Source: an uncultured Bacteroidales bacterium (GTDB lineage Bacteria; Bacteroidota; Bacteroidia; Bacteroidales; Paludibacteraceae). From it: a stretch of DNA of 35,289 nt. The stretch lies in NCBI GenBank assembly GCA_902782665.1, contig CACZOA010000041.1, forward strand, positions 1 to 35,289, written 5' to 3'. The notes under the pieces were generated by a model, which ran no database searches, was not told where the DNA came from, and saw only the letters and a program-made list of their open reading frames with translations. Of this stretch, positions 1 through 7,200 are shown piece by piece (position 1 is the stretch's first letter; every line of letters begins with the position of its first letter). The translations under genes and the position numbers were made by a program.

Positions 1-1236
1 AGCCTTGAATGCGCAGTCAGCCTTGCCTCCGAACACTGTCATGCCTCCAGAGTTTCCATCTCTCCACATCTCCAAGTTATATCCGTTACCAACATCCTGA
101 ACGCCGTTGCTGCTTACGCTTTTTCCACCTGAATATTTAGTTTTGTAAGAACATGGATCAACGCAGTTAGTTGTAGAACCGCCGCCCTGCTGGCCGCCAC
201 CTTGTTCTTCACCGCCACCTTGCTGGCCACCGCCTTGCTCTTCACCACCGCCTTGCTGGCCGCCTCCTTGCTCTTCACCTCCACCTTGTTCACCTTTTTC
301 TGAACGTATTTTGTTGAAGAACTTGATCATCTCATCAGTGTAGTCTCCGTTTACCTGGTGTCCGTGACCTGGGTTGTACCACTCAACGTAAATACCAGCC
401 TTTTTAAGGTTGTTGGCATATTTTTCTCCCTCGCAGCATGGCACGATATTGTCTGTAGTACCGTGGCAAATCATGTGAGGCACATCGTTAGCGTCGATGT
501 ATGTGTTAGTACCAAGAGACGCATGCTTGTCTGGACACTGCTGAGGACCGCATCCGCCGACCATGTCGTTTTCTGGTGACATGTTGATAGGGTTACCGCA
601 CGATTTATCTCTACAGTCTACTGGACCAGACCAGTCACAGACTGCGTCAACTCTACTGCTTTCGCTTGTGAACTTTCCAAGTTTACCCTCGATGTCAACC
701 GACTCGCTGCCGACTTTTACTACTGTCTCACCGTTAGTGACACCCATCATAGAAGCCAAGTGGCCACCTGAAGAGAATCCTGAGATACCGATGAAAGAGT
801 CGTCGATTTTAAGCTCCTCTTTGTTTCCACGAAGATAGCGGACCACAGCCTTGATATCGTTGATCTGAGCTGGCCACAAAGCATCGTTGTATGTTCTGTG
901 GTTAGGAGTGACGAAGATATATCCTGCATCCAACGCAGCCTTACCGACAGTTCCGTGGTCTGCAGAACCCTTGCTGTCGTTGCTTCCCCATGCACTACCA
1001 TAGATATGGATGATGACATTGTGAGTGGCCTTGCCGTCGTTAGGGTAATAGATATCCAGTTTATGACCGACGTGATTGTCGCCGACGTAATCAATGTTTT
1101 GCTTGTTTGTGTAACTTGATAGAGAGCCAGAACCAGCACCTCCACCTCCTCCGAAATCAAAACCTCCGAATTGCGCGAAGGTCATTGTGCAACTGGCAAG
1201 AATTGCCAGTGATGAAGTAATAATGTGTTTTTTCAT
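1..1236 (-). CDS. Secreted multidomain xylan esterase, probable GH11 xylanase module at the truncated C-terminus (partial)
   Basis: The reading frame starts at 1236 and stays open to the left edge (412 codons visible). A signal peptide (MKKHIITSSLAILASC...TFAQ) and a Gly-rich stretch precede an alpha/beta-hydrolase domain of about 270 residues, with nucleophile motif GFSSGG, an HIYGSAWG oxyanion-type loop, a GTTDN acid and a GHGHQ histidine. This resembles feruloyl/acetyl-xylan esterases of Bacteroidota fibre degraders. Three copies of an 11-residue GGGEEQGGGQQ linker follow. The last ~50 residues contain GNGYNLEMWRDG and GGMTVFGG, which look like the first strands of a GH11 xylanase fold; that call is an inference from a short piece. 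The product would deacylate and cleave xylan outside the cell. The esterase half is nearly identical to the gene at 1676-4162. Export is probably by SPI, but LASC could also be read as a lipobox. Confidence 0.8.
   Translation of the reverse strand, partial: MKKHIITSSLAILASCTMTFAQFGGFDFGGGGGAGSGSLSSYTNKQNIDYVGDNHVGHKLDIYYPNDGKATHNVIIHIYGSAWGSNDSKGSADHGTVGKAALDAGYIFVTPNHRTYNDALWPAQINDIKAVVRYLRGNKEELKIDDSFIGISGFSSGGHLASMMGVTNGETVVKVGSESVDIEGKLGKFTSESSRVDAVCDWSGPVDCRDKSCGNPINMSPENDMVGGCGPQQCPDKHASLGTNTYIDANDVPHMICHGTTDNIVPCCEGEKYANNLKKAGIYVEWYNPGHGHQVNGDYTDEMIKFFNKIRSEKGEQGGGEEQGGGQQGGGEEQGGGQQGGGEEQGGGQQGGGSTTNCVDPCSYKTKYSGGKSVSSNGVQDVGNGYNLEMWRDGNSGGMTVFGGKADCAFKA
187..285 (-). repeat. Three tandem 33-base units coding a GGGEEQGGGQQ linker
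   Basis: Three consecutive 33-base units (253-285, 220-252, 187-219) each encode GGGEEQGGGQQ on the minus strand, joining the esterase domain to the next module. Glycine codons differ between units (ggt, ggc, gga), so the array is not freshly expanded. The in-frame unit length lets the linker change length without a frameshift. Confidence 0.9.
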
Positions 1237-1371
1237 GACAAATATTAATTAGTATTAGATTTGTTTTCGTGTTAGATGTCCTTTGTTGAACGATAGCAAA
1301 GATAGAGAACATAAATTCTTTGATGTATGAAAAAACGGGCAACACTTAACGATTTTTTTCTTTTTAGACAG
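291..1371 (-). repeat. Long direct repeat, copy A (esterase domain plus promoter region)
   Basis: This block matches 3220-4278 in the same orientation. The match runs from the codons just before the linker, through the whole esterase domain and signal peptide, into the upstream DNA including the CAAAGATAGAGAA box and a shared cttaac/ttttttctttttagacag tract. By eye the proteins differ at fewer than about 15 of ~270 residues after the signal region. The arrangement indicates duplication of the 5' half of a gene together with its control region. Confidence 0.85.
1297..1304 (-). promoter_or_regulatory. Putative -7 box of the esterase/GH11 gene
   Basis: The minus strand reads TATCTTTG, matching the Bacteroidota TAnnTTTG consensus, 61 bases upstream of the start at 1236. 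The same box lies at the equivalent place before the sister gene (4203-4210). No clear -33 TTTG is visible at the usual 19-21 base distance. Confidence 0.55.
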
Positions 1372-1615
1372 ATCGCCTTTTTTTATCTATCGACATTTGT
1401 ATTTGAAATACAAAATATGTTTTTGCTTAGTTTGGATTATGTGAAAAAATGAATGAAATGACCTCTTTGTCATCTTAAAATCCACAAATAACCATCATTT
1501 TCTCTATGCATTTTGAGGAAAAAGTGAAGCTTTCGGATAAAAAGGTAAATCGCAATTTCACTTAAAAGCCCTTTCTTACGATGTTTTTTTGTCGTAAGGG
1601 TAGAGAAGAAAGAAA

Positions 1616-1642
1616 AGAGCCGAAAGCATAGCTTCCGACTCT
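1616..1642 (-). terminator. Stem-loop terminator after the esterase/CE6 gene
   Basis: A 12-bp stem with a 3-base loop lies about 34 bases after the stop codon. Two positions that mismatch on the plus strand become G-U pairs in the minus-strand RNA, and a pyrimidine-rich tttctttctt run follows in that direction. Both features fit a terminator working for the minus strand. Confidence 0.7.
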
Positions 1643-1675
1643 TCCTTTAAAAAAATAGTATATAAGATTTATCAT

Positions 1676-4162
1676 TTATTTTGTCACAACCAGCTTCTTG
1701 ATTGCAGACTCTCCATCGATAGTCGCTTTCACAAAGTAGATTCCTGTTGGAAGAGCTGATACGTCAACTTTAGAATCGTCAGATTTTGCTACCTTGTCTC
1801 CAATAGCATTGAAGATGGCAACATCCTCTATCTCGCCTTCACTATAGATATATACTGCAGTAGACGCTGGGTTAGGCACAATCGCGAAATCCTTCTTTAC
1901 GATAGTCTCGACGTCGGAATTCTCTGTAGTGAATTTCAACCAGTCGATGTCTACCCAATCAGAATCGATTGTAAGTTTCAACACATGTGTGCCTTTCTTC
2001 AAGTTGAATTTCTTGCTCTGTACCTGCTCGGCGTATGTTCCCCAGCTTCCAGTCTTCTCTACGTTGACTGTGTAGTCGATAGAATTGTCGTCCATAGAAA
2101 GAGAGAATTTACCGCTTGAACCACCTTCTCCTACACGGACTGTCAATTCATATTCTCCATCTACCTGAACATCAACAGTGTACTTCATCCACTCGCCGCT
2201 CTGACAGCTACCTACGATGTATGCATTGCCGTCTTTCTTGATATCCACGTCGTCTGAACGATATTCATTTGTGTAATCGTCGCAACTATTGCCTGAAGAT
2301 AGGTCATACCAAGCTACATTGCTGCCTCCTTCGTCATAATTCTCAGCCTCAACTGTTCCTGGTAGTTTTGCAGCCACTCCCTTGTATGGAGTAGATACCT
2401 TAGGCTCAATTGAACTGCCATCTGGACATTTTCCGTCAAAATCAATCATTGTAAGCATCTTCTCTGCGTAACGCTTTCCAAATTCCTTGTAACCGTCGTG
2501 AGTGAAATGTAGACGGTCGCTCTCTCCTGGAATGTTGCTTGAGCTGACTACTGCACAGTTGGAAATCTTGCTTGGAAGCTGTGCGATCACACTGTTGTGT
2601 CCTGCACATGAACCACCATCAAGCATCTCTCCTACAAGAATAGGTGTCTTTTTAGGGTCAAGATTAAGCTCATTGCAAAGGTTGTTGTAGAAAGTCTGTA
2701 CCATAGTCAACCAAGACTGCTGACCATTGTCAGTCTCTCCCTGATGTACGATGATTCCTTTGATCACTCCCGTCTCCTGAGCAATCTTTGCACACTTTAT
2801 GATTCTTTCGTATGGGTTGTTGTCATACTCTTTTGCCATATTCTTGAACCAGTCTGCCTCTCCACTGATGTAGCTCTGACACTGGTTTGGATCGAATACC
2901 TTGAAACTTGCTCCTGCAATTGCAACTGGGATGATTCCGATAGAGATGCATTCAGGAACTCCGTCAGCCATTGTACGAACGAAGTTGTCGGCAAGTGAAT
3001 AACCTGCACTTGGAGCACACATAGGAGGCACTGCTGGAATCCATGTTCCTACATTACCACGGCTATTGGCTGTACTCATCATCTTTATACGGTCGTTAGC
3101 AACTTTGTCTGAAGACTGAACCTGTGCATTTCCCCACATGTTCGACTGACCGATGGCAATGTATACCTGAAGGGCCTCTTTAGCATCACCGCTGCCTGGC
3201 TCGTCACCACTGCCTGGCTCGCCTTTCTCCGAACGGATTTTGTTGAAGAACTTGATCATCTCATCTGTGTAGTCACCGTTTACTTGGTGTCCGTGTCCTG
3301 GGTTGTACCACTCAACGTAGATGCCAGCCTTCTTAAGGTTGTTGGCATATTTCTCTCCCTCGCAGCATGGCACGATATTATCTGTAGTACCGTGGCAAAT
3401 CATGTGAGGCACATCATTAGCGTCGATGTATGTGTTAGTACCAAGAGACGCATGCTTGTCAGGACACTGCTGAGGACCGCATCCGCCGACCATATCGTTC
3501 TCTGGAGACATATTCATAGGATTGCCACATGATTTGTCTCTACAGTCGACAGGACCAGACCAGTCGCAGACAGCGTCGACTCTACTGCTCTCGCTTGTGA
3601 ATTTTCCAAGGTTTCCTTCGATGTCAATTGATACGCTACCAACATTCACCACTTTTTCACCGTTAGTGACACCCATCATAGAAGCCAAGTGACCTCCTGA
3701 AGAGAATCCTGAGATGCCGATGAAAGAGTCGTCGATTTTAAGATCCTCCTTGTTTCCACGAAGATAACGTACAACAGCCTTGATATCGTTGATCTGAGCT
3801 GGCCACAAAGCGTCGTTGTATGTTCTGTGGTTAGGAGTAACGAAGATGTAACCTGCATCCAACGCAGCCTTACCGACAGTTCCGTGGTCTGCTGAACCCT
3901 TGCTGTTGTTGCTTCCCCATGCACTACCATAGATATGGATGATGACGTTGTGAGTAGCCTTGCCGTCGTTAGGATAGTAGATGTCCAGTTTATGACCGAC
4001 ATGGTTGTCTCCTACATAGTCGATGTCTGTTTTACTTGTGTAATTAGATAGAGTGCCAGAACCAGCACCTCCACCTCCACCAAAGTCGATGCCTCCAAAT
4101 TGTCCGAAGGTCATTGTACAACTGGCAAGAACTGCCAGAAAAGAAGTAATAATTTTTTTCAT
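1676..4162 (-). CDS. Secreted multidomain esterase: alpha/beta-hydrolase esterase + CE6-like SGNH esterase + CBM6 + T9SS sorting domain
   Basis: An 828-residue modular xylan-active enzyme. Residues 1-21 are a signal peptide. At about 45-312 lies an alpha/beta-hydrolase esterase (GFSSG with Ser154, Asp261, His290/His292), near-identical to that of the gene at 1-1236. A short Pro-Gly-Ser-Asp linker follows. At about 330-575 is an SGNH-type domain of the sialate-O-acetylesterase/CE6 acetyl-xylan esterase kind (GQSN with Ser340, HQGETD at 473, DRLHF near 549). At about 600-745 is a CBM6-like carbohydrate-binding module (VEAENYDEGG, WVDIDWLKF). At 758-828 is a type IX secretion sorting domain (VPNPAS, LPTGIYFVK). 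Two esterases on one chain suggest simultaneous removal of different acyl groups from xylan at the cell surface. Domain calls rest on motifs; substrates are inferred. Confidence 0.88.
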   Translation of the reverse strand: MKKIITSFLAVLASCTMTFGQFGGIDFGGGGGAGSGTLSNYTSKTDIDYVGDNHVGHKLDIYYPNDGKATHNVIIHIYGSAWGSNNSKGSADHGTVGKAALDAGYIFVTPNHRTYNDALWPAQINDIKAVVRYLRGNKEDLKIDDSFIGISGFSSGGHLASMMGVTNGEKVVNVGSVSIDIEGNLGKFTSESSRVDAVCDWSGPVDCRDKSCGNPMNMSPENDMVGGCGPQQCPDKHASLGTNTYIDANDVPHMICHGTTDNIVPCCEGEKYANNLKKAGIYVEWYNPGHGHQVNGDYTDEMIKFFNKIRSEKGEPGSGDEPGSGDAKEALQVYIAIGQSNMWGNAQVQSSDKVANDRIKMMSTANSRGNVGTWIPAVPPMCAPSAGYSLADNFVRTMADGVPECISIGIIPVAIAGASFKVFDPNQCQSYISGEADWFKNMAKEYDNNPYERIIKCAKIAQETGVIKGIIVHQGETDNGQQSWLTMVQTFYNNLCNELNLDPKKTPILVGEMLDGGSCAGHNSVIAQLPSKISNCAVVSSSNIPGESDRLHFTHDGYKEFGKRYAEKMLTMIDFDGKCPDGSSIEPKVSTPYKGVAAKLPGTVEAENYDEGGSNVAWYDLSSGNSCDDYTNEYRSDDVDIKKDGNAYIVGSCQSGEWMKYTVDVQVDGEYELTVRVGEGGSSGKFSLSMDDNSIDYTVNVEKTGSWGTYAEQVQSKKFNLKKGTHVLKLTIDSDWVDIDWLKFTTENSDVETIVKKDFAIVPNPASTAVYIYSEGEIEDVAIFNAIGDKVAKSDDSKVDVSALPTGIYFVKATIDGESAIKKLVVTK

Positions 4163-4278
4163 GACAAAAAATATTAGTATTAGATTGTTGTGTTAGATGA
4201 AGCAAAGATAGAGAAACATTTCACCTTTGACGTATAAAAAAACGAGCAATGCTTAACATTTTTTTCTTTTTAGACAGA
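3220..4278 (-). repeat. Long direct repeat, copy B (esterase domain plus promoter region)
   Basis: This is the counterpart of 291-1371. Similarity breaks at the linker: this copy continues with a short EPGSGDEPGSGD linker, the other with GGGEEQ units. The shared part therefore covers control region, signal peptide and esterase, and the modules 3' of it are unrelated. Confidence 0.85.
4203..4210 (-). promoter_or_regulatory. Putative -7 box of the esterase/CE6 gene
   Basis: Minus-strand TATCTTTG, 41 bases upstream of the start at 4162 and conserved with the sister gene's box at 1297-1304. Confidence 0.55.
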
Positions 4279-4367
4279 CAGTCTTTTTTCTCCTACCGAC
4301 AATTATAATTACGGTACGAAATACTCTTAAAACACTCGCATTTTTTGTTATAAAAACAAACAAAAGA

Positions 4368-4398
4368 CTATTTGTAACATTTCAAATGTTACAAATAG
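4368..4398. repeat. 31-base perfect palindrome
   Basis: Two 15-base arms (left arm CTATTTGTAACATTT) are exact reverse complements around a single central C. The element lies in the gap before the esterase/CE6 gene, about 160 bases upstream of its -7 box, and 47 bases beyond the terminator of the preceding gene. It could be an operator for a dimeric regulator. Because a T-rich run follows on the minus strand, it could instead be a second terminator. It is absent from the otherwise similar promoter region of the sister gene. Confidence 0.85.
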
Positions 4399-4444
4399 CC
4401 ATGTGTGACACATAAGTTTTTATTAATACATGGAGCCGTTTTGA

Positions 4445-4478
4445 CAAAAAAAGAGACGTGATGAAAATCACGTCTCTA
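4445..4478 (-). terminator. Rho-independent terminator after the FadL-like gene
   Basis: An 11-bp perfect stem (arms 4452-4462 and 4467-4477) with a GAAA/TTTC loop is followed on the minus strand by seven T residues. It begins 23 bases after the stop at 4501. Confidence 0.92.
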
Positions 4479-4500
4479 TATTTAGGTGATAAATTTTCTA

Positions 4501-5841
4501 TTAGAAGTGGAAACCGAATGAAAGCATGAAATGGTTGCTTCCGTGCTTTTGGTCGCCAATCTCAGTTGCATATGTAGAAACAAGTTTGGTTGTTCCCTCA
4601 TCGATTGGCTGCTGTAGCATATACTGCACAGTTGAAAGTTTGCGGATATAAGCGAAATCAACGTATGCAATTTTTCCACTGTATCCAAAACCAGCACTGA
4701 TGTATTGGCGCATTTTAGGTGAAGTGAACGAATAAATAGGTCCGTAGAAATATTCTCCGTTCTCGTCTTGATCCCAATAGTCACCAGCGTATGCACCACC
4801 TAATCTCTCAATCTTTTTACATGCCTCTTCTGCCTCAAGCACAGGAGCTGTGCAAACTGCATATCCTGCACGTAGATCCAATCCACCGATGACATTGACT
4901 TCAGCACCGACTTTCAAAGTATGCTGAGTTTTGCATATTTCTTTGATGTTCTCTTCAAGCAATCTCATCTTCAAGTTTGCAAACTCACCCCACATTCTTG
5001 TGTAGTTTCTCATTGAGTAGTCGATTCCGATATTAGCTCTATCTCCAACCATGAATCCCAATTGAGCAGAGAACTTCATAGGAGTGTGGATCTTGTAAGG
5101 GTAGTCGTCACGTGTCTCGTCACGATTTACTATAAATGACCACGATTCGTCAATGTTGTAGAGAGTAGGAGTCTGTAGACCTACACCTACACGCATGAAA
5201 TCAGTTGGCTGATAAAGCAAACCTACATTGAAATTACAACCTGCTCCGTTTGTCTCTATGATATAATCATCATAATATTCTTCATCTTTGTAGATGTTAG
5301 ACTTCTCAAAGCGCAAATCTGTGATTCCAACTGCGACACCGAAATAGAATTGGTTGTTGATGTTGCCGGCGTATGCGAAGTTGACAGCATCTGTTCCTCC
5401 TTCTTCGTGGTCGTTTGTTGTAGAATTATATGTTATGTCCTTTAGGAACATATCGCTATCGTATGTGCGGTTGCGGTTGTAAGTGATAGCAAGTGCTGAC
5501 GACATGTAACCACTATTATTGTGGTGGTCGATGTTGAACAGTAGGGATGCGTCACTCACAGTGAAAGAACACTGACCGTCATTGTTCGAATAAAGGTCAA
5601 ATGTCAAGCCGATGTCTGATTTCGTACCTGCTGCAATGCTGGCAGCGTTGTCTTTCAAAGCACTTGAAACACCTCCGATAGCACCCATGGCTCCACCCAT
5701 ACCTGCGTAGCGAGCTGATCCTAATGTTGGGTCCTCCAAACTGAGGTTAAGTAATTTGTATGCATTAATATCCTGTGCATTTGCTATTGTCGCTGACAAT
5801 GCAGTAGCGCACAATGCTATTCCAAAATATCCTATCTTCAT
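4501..5841 (-). CDS. OmpP1/FadL-family outer-membrane protein
   Basis: 446 residues with an N-terminal signal peptide (ATALSATIANAQ) and a GSARYAGMGGAMGAIGG segment typical of the plug region of Bacteroidota FadL/TodX-like barrels. Alternating hydrophobic strands with acidic loops follow, and the last residue is Phe (MLSFGFHF), as in many outer-membrane barrels. Family members move hydrophobic compounds across the outer membrane; the substrate cannot be told here. The gene is a single transcription unit with its own -7 box and terminator. A PorV/PorQ-like T9SS role was considered because a T9SS substrate lies next door, but the N-terminus fits the FadL-type family better. Confidence 0.78.
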   Translation of the reverse strand: MKIGYFGIALCATALSATIANAQDINAYKLLNLSLEDPTLGSARYAGMGGAMGAIGGVSSALKDNAASIAAGTKSDIGLTFDLYSNNDGQCSFTVSDASLLFNIDHHNNSGYMSSALAITYNRNRTYDSDMFLKDITYNSTTNDHEEGGTDAVNFAYAGNINNQFYFGVAVGITDLRFEKSNIYKDEEYYDDYIIETNGAGCNFNVGLLYQPTDFMRVGVGLQTPTLYNIDESWSFIVNRDETRDDYPYKIHTPMKFSAQLGFMVGDRANIGIDYSMRNYTRMWGEFANLKMRLLEENIKEICKTQHTLKVGAEVNVIGGLDLRAGYAVCTAPVLEAEEACKKIERLGGAYAGDYWDQDENGEYFYGPIYSFTSPKMRQYISAGFGYSGKIAYVDFAYIRKLSTVQYMLQQPIDEGTTKLVSTYATEIGDQKHGSNHFMLSFGFHF

Positions 5842-5876
5842 AACTATCCGTTTTTATTTGTTATGTTTTGTTTATG

Positions 5877-5884
5877 CAAAGTTA
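5877..5884 (-). promoter_or_regulatory. Putative -7 box of the FadL-like gene
   Basis: Minus-strand TAACTTTG 36 bases upstream of the start at 5841, matching TAnnTTTG. Confidence 0.6.
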
Positions 5885-5942
5885 AAATATATTCTATAGG
5901 AAGTACTTGAATTAATCTTAAATATCCTTAAAATAGAATAAT

Positions 5943-7178
5943 TTACCTGAAAAAGTAATATGCTATGAAAATTGCGGCTATCGCTCCAACCGTATCTGCC
6001 ACAAGTCCTGCTGTGACCGCATATCTTGTCTTGCGTATGCCGACCGAACCGAAATATAGAGCCACGATGTAGAAAGTGGTGTCTGCCGCTCCTTGGAACA
6101 GACATGATAGTTTGCCTGTGAAACTGTCGACTCCGAATGTTTGCATCGTCTCCACCATCATCGCTTTGGCTCCGCTTCCCGACAATGGTTTCATTATCGC
6201 CACCGGTAATGCATCAACAAAATCGGTGTTGAGGCTTGTCCATTTCCATAGCCATTTCAAACCGAACATCAGATAATCCATAGCTCCAGATGCTCTGAAC
6301 ACACCAATCGCCACCAACATTCCGACCAAATATGGCATTACTTTGATACTTGTCTCAAAACCTTGTTTGGCTCCCTCTATGAAACATTCGTATACGTTTA
6401 CTTTTTTATAGGCTGCTCCAGCTATAAATGTGACGATGATTGTGAATAGTAGGGCGTTGCTGACAATTTTTGATGTTATGATCATCTCTTCCTGGTTAAG
6501 TTGAGAGAATCCATACATCATCAGTCCAATGACTGTGCTGATTCCAACCAACCAGCTGATAACCACTTTGTTCAGAAGGTTTAGATGTTGCTTTATTCCG
6601 ACGTAGATGATCGCAGCTACTGTCGAAATGAAAGTGGAAAGCAACAGCGGAATGAAGATGTCTGTTGGGTCGGCGGCTCCGAGTACACTTCTTTGTGCAA
6701 GAATTGTGATCGGTATGAGTGTTAATCCGGATGTGTTGAGAGCGAGAAACATGATTTGTGCGTTGCTTGCCTCTTTTTTGTTCGGATTAAGTTCCTGCAA
6801 ACCTTTCATCGCCTTTAATCCTAGCGGTGTGGCTGCATTATCCAAGCCCAGCATATTGGCAGAGAAGTTCATGAGAAGCTGCCCGTTGACGGGATGGTCT
6901 TTAGGCACTTCTGGAAAAAGTTTGTTGAAGAAAGGTCCAATTATCTTAGACAAAAAGTTTATAGCTCCTGCTTTCTCTCCAATATTCATCAACCCAAGCC
7001 ATAGAATCATCACTCCTCCAAGTGGAAGGGCTATCTTCATCACGGCAAACTCTGACATGTGGAATGTGCTGCGTACAATTCGCTCAAACACCATGTAATC
7101 CTGAAATATCACGCATTGCAGGATGGCAACGATGAATGCAATTATGAAACAGCCTATCCAGATGTAGTTTAGCACCAT
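5943..7178 (-). CDS. SpmA/SpmB-type nucleoside-recognition (Gate) domain membrane protein
   Basis: A 411-residue polytopic protein that joins an SpmA-like half (GLDNAATPLGLKAM; LNTSGLTLIPITIL) to an SpmB-like half (KPLSGSGAKAMM; CLFQGAADTTFYIVALYFG). In Bacillus the two are separate spore-maturation proteins; in Bacteroidota a fused form is common in non-sporulating cells and its function is unknown, though the Gate domain suggests transport. I chose the start at 7178 (MVLNYIW...), 22 bases past the sufD stop, because the first membrane segment begins there. A start at 7229 would add 17 polar residues and overlap sufD. It probably shares the suf transcript, as no promoter box is seen in the junction. 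Confidence 0.85.
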   Translation of the reverse strand: MVLNYIWIGCFIIAFIVAILQCVIFQDYMVFERIVRSTFHMSEFAVMKIALPLGGVMILWLGLMNIGEKAGAINFLSKIIGPFFNKLFPEVPKDHPVNGQLLMNFSANMLGLDNAATPLGLKAMKGLQELNPNKKEASNAQIMFLALNTSGLTLIPITILAQRSVLGAADPTDIFIPLLLSTFISTVAAIIYVGIKQHLNLLNKVVISWLVGISTVIGLMMYGFSQLNQEEMIITSKIVSNALLFTIIVTFIAGAAYKKVNVYECFIEGAKQGFETSIKVMPYLVGMLVAIGVFRASGAMDYLMFGLKWLWKWTSLNTDFVDALPVAIMKPLSGSGAKAMMVETMQTFGVDSFTGKLSCLFQGAADTTFYIVALYFGSVGIRKTRYAVTAGLVADTVGAIAAIFIAYYFFR

Positions 7179-7200
7179 GACTCTTTGTTTTTTAGCATTG

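Larger units (their letters stand above)
1237..1675. other. Non-coding gap between the two esterase genes
   Basis: No credible gene is seen in these 439 bases. It holds the terminator of the upstream esterase gene (1616-1642), a second stem-loop (stem arms 1575-1581 and 1592-1598 around a T-rich loop), and the promoter region of the gene starting at 1236. The part nearest that gene is homologous to the promoter region at 4163-4278; the part beyond about 1372 is not. Confidence 0.75.
4163..4500. other. Non-coding gap upstream of the esterase/CE6 gene
   Basis: No gene is seen in these 338 bases. The part next to the esterase gene (to about 4278) matches the promoter region of its sister gene. 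Beyond it lie a 31-base perfect palindrome (4368-4398) and the terminator of the outer-membrane protein gene (4445-4478). Confidence 0.8.

Noticed and set aside
563-838. Plus-strand frames opposite the esterase genes (e.g. 358-1119 and 2502-3532)
   Set aside because: They are antisense to convincingly coding frames, lack family features, and arise from the same DNA in both duplicated copies.
4501-5841. Identification as PorV or PorQ of the T9SS
   Set aside because: The N-terminal KLLNLSLEDPTLGSARYAGMGGAMG block fits the FadL/OmpP1-type family better, and being next to a T9SS substrate is weak evidence.
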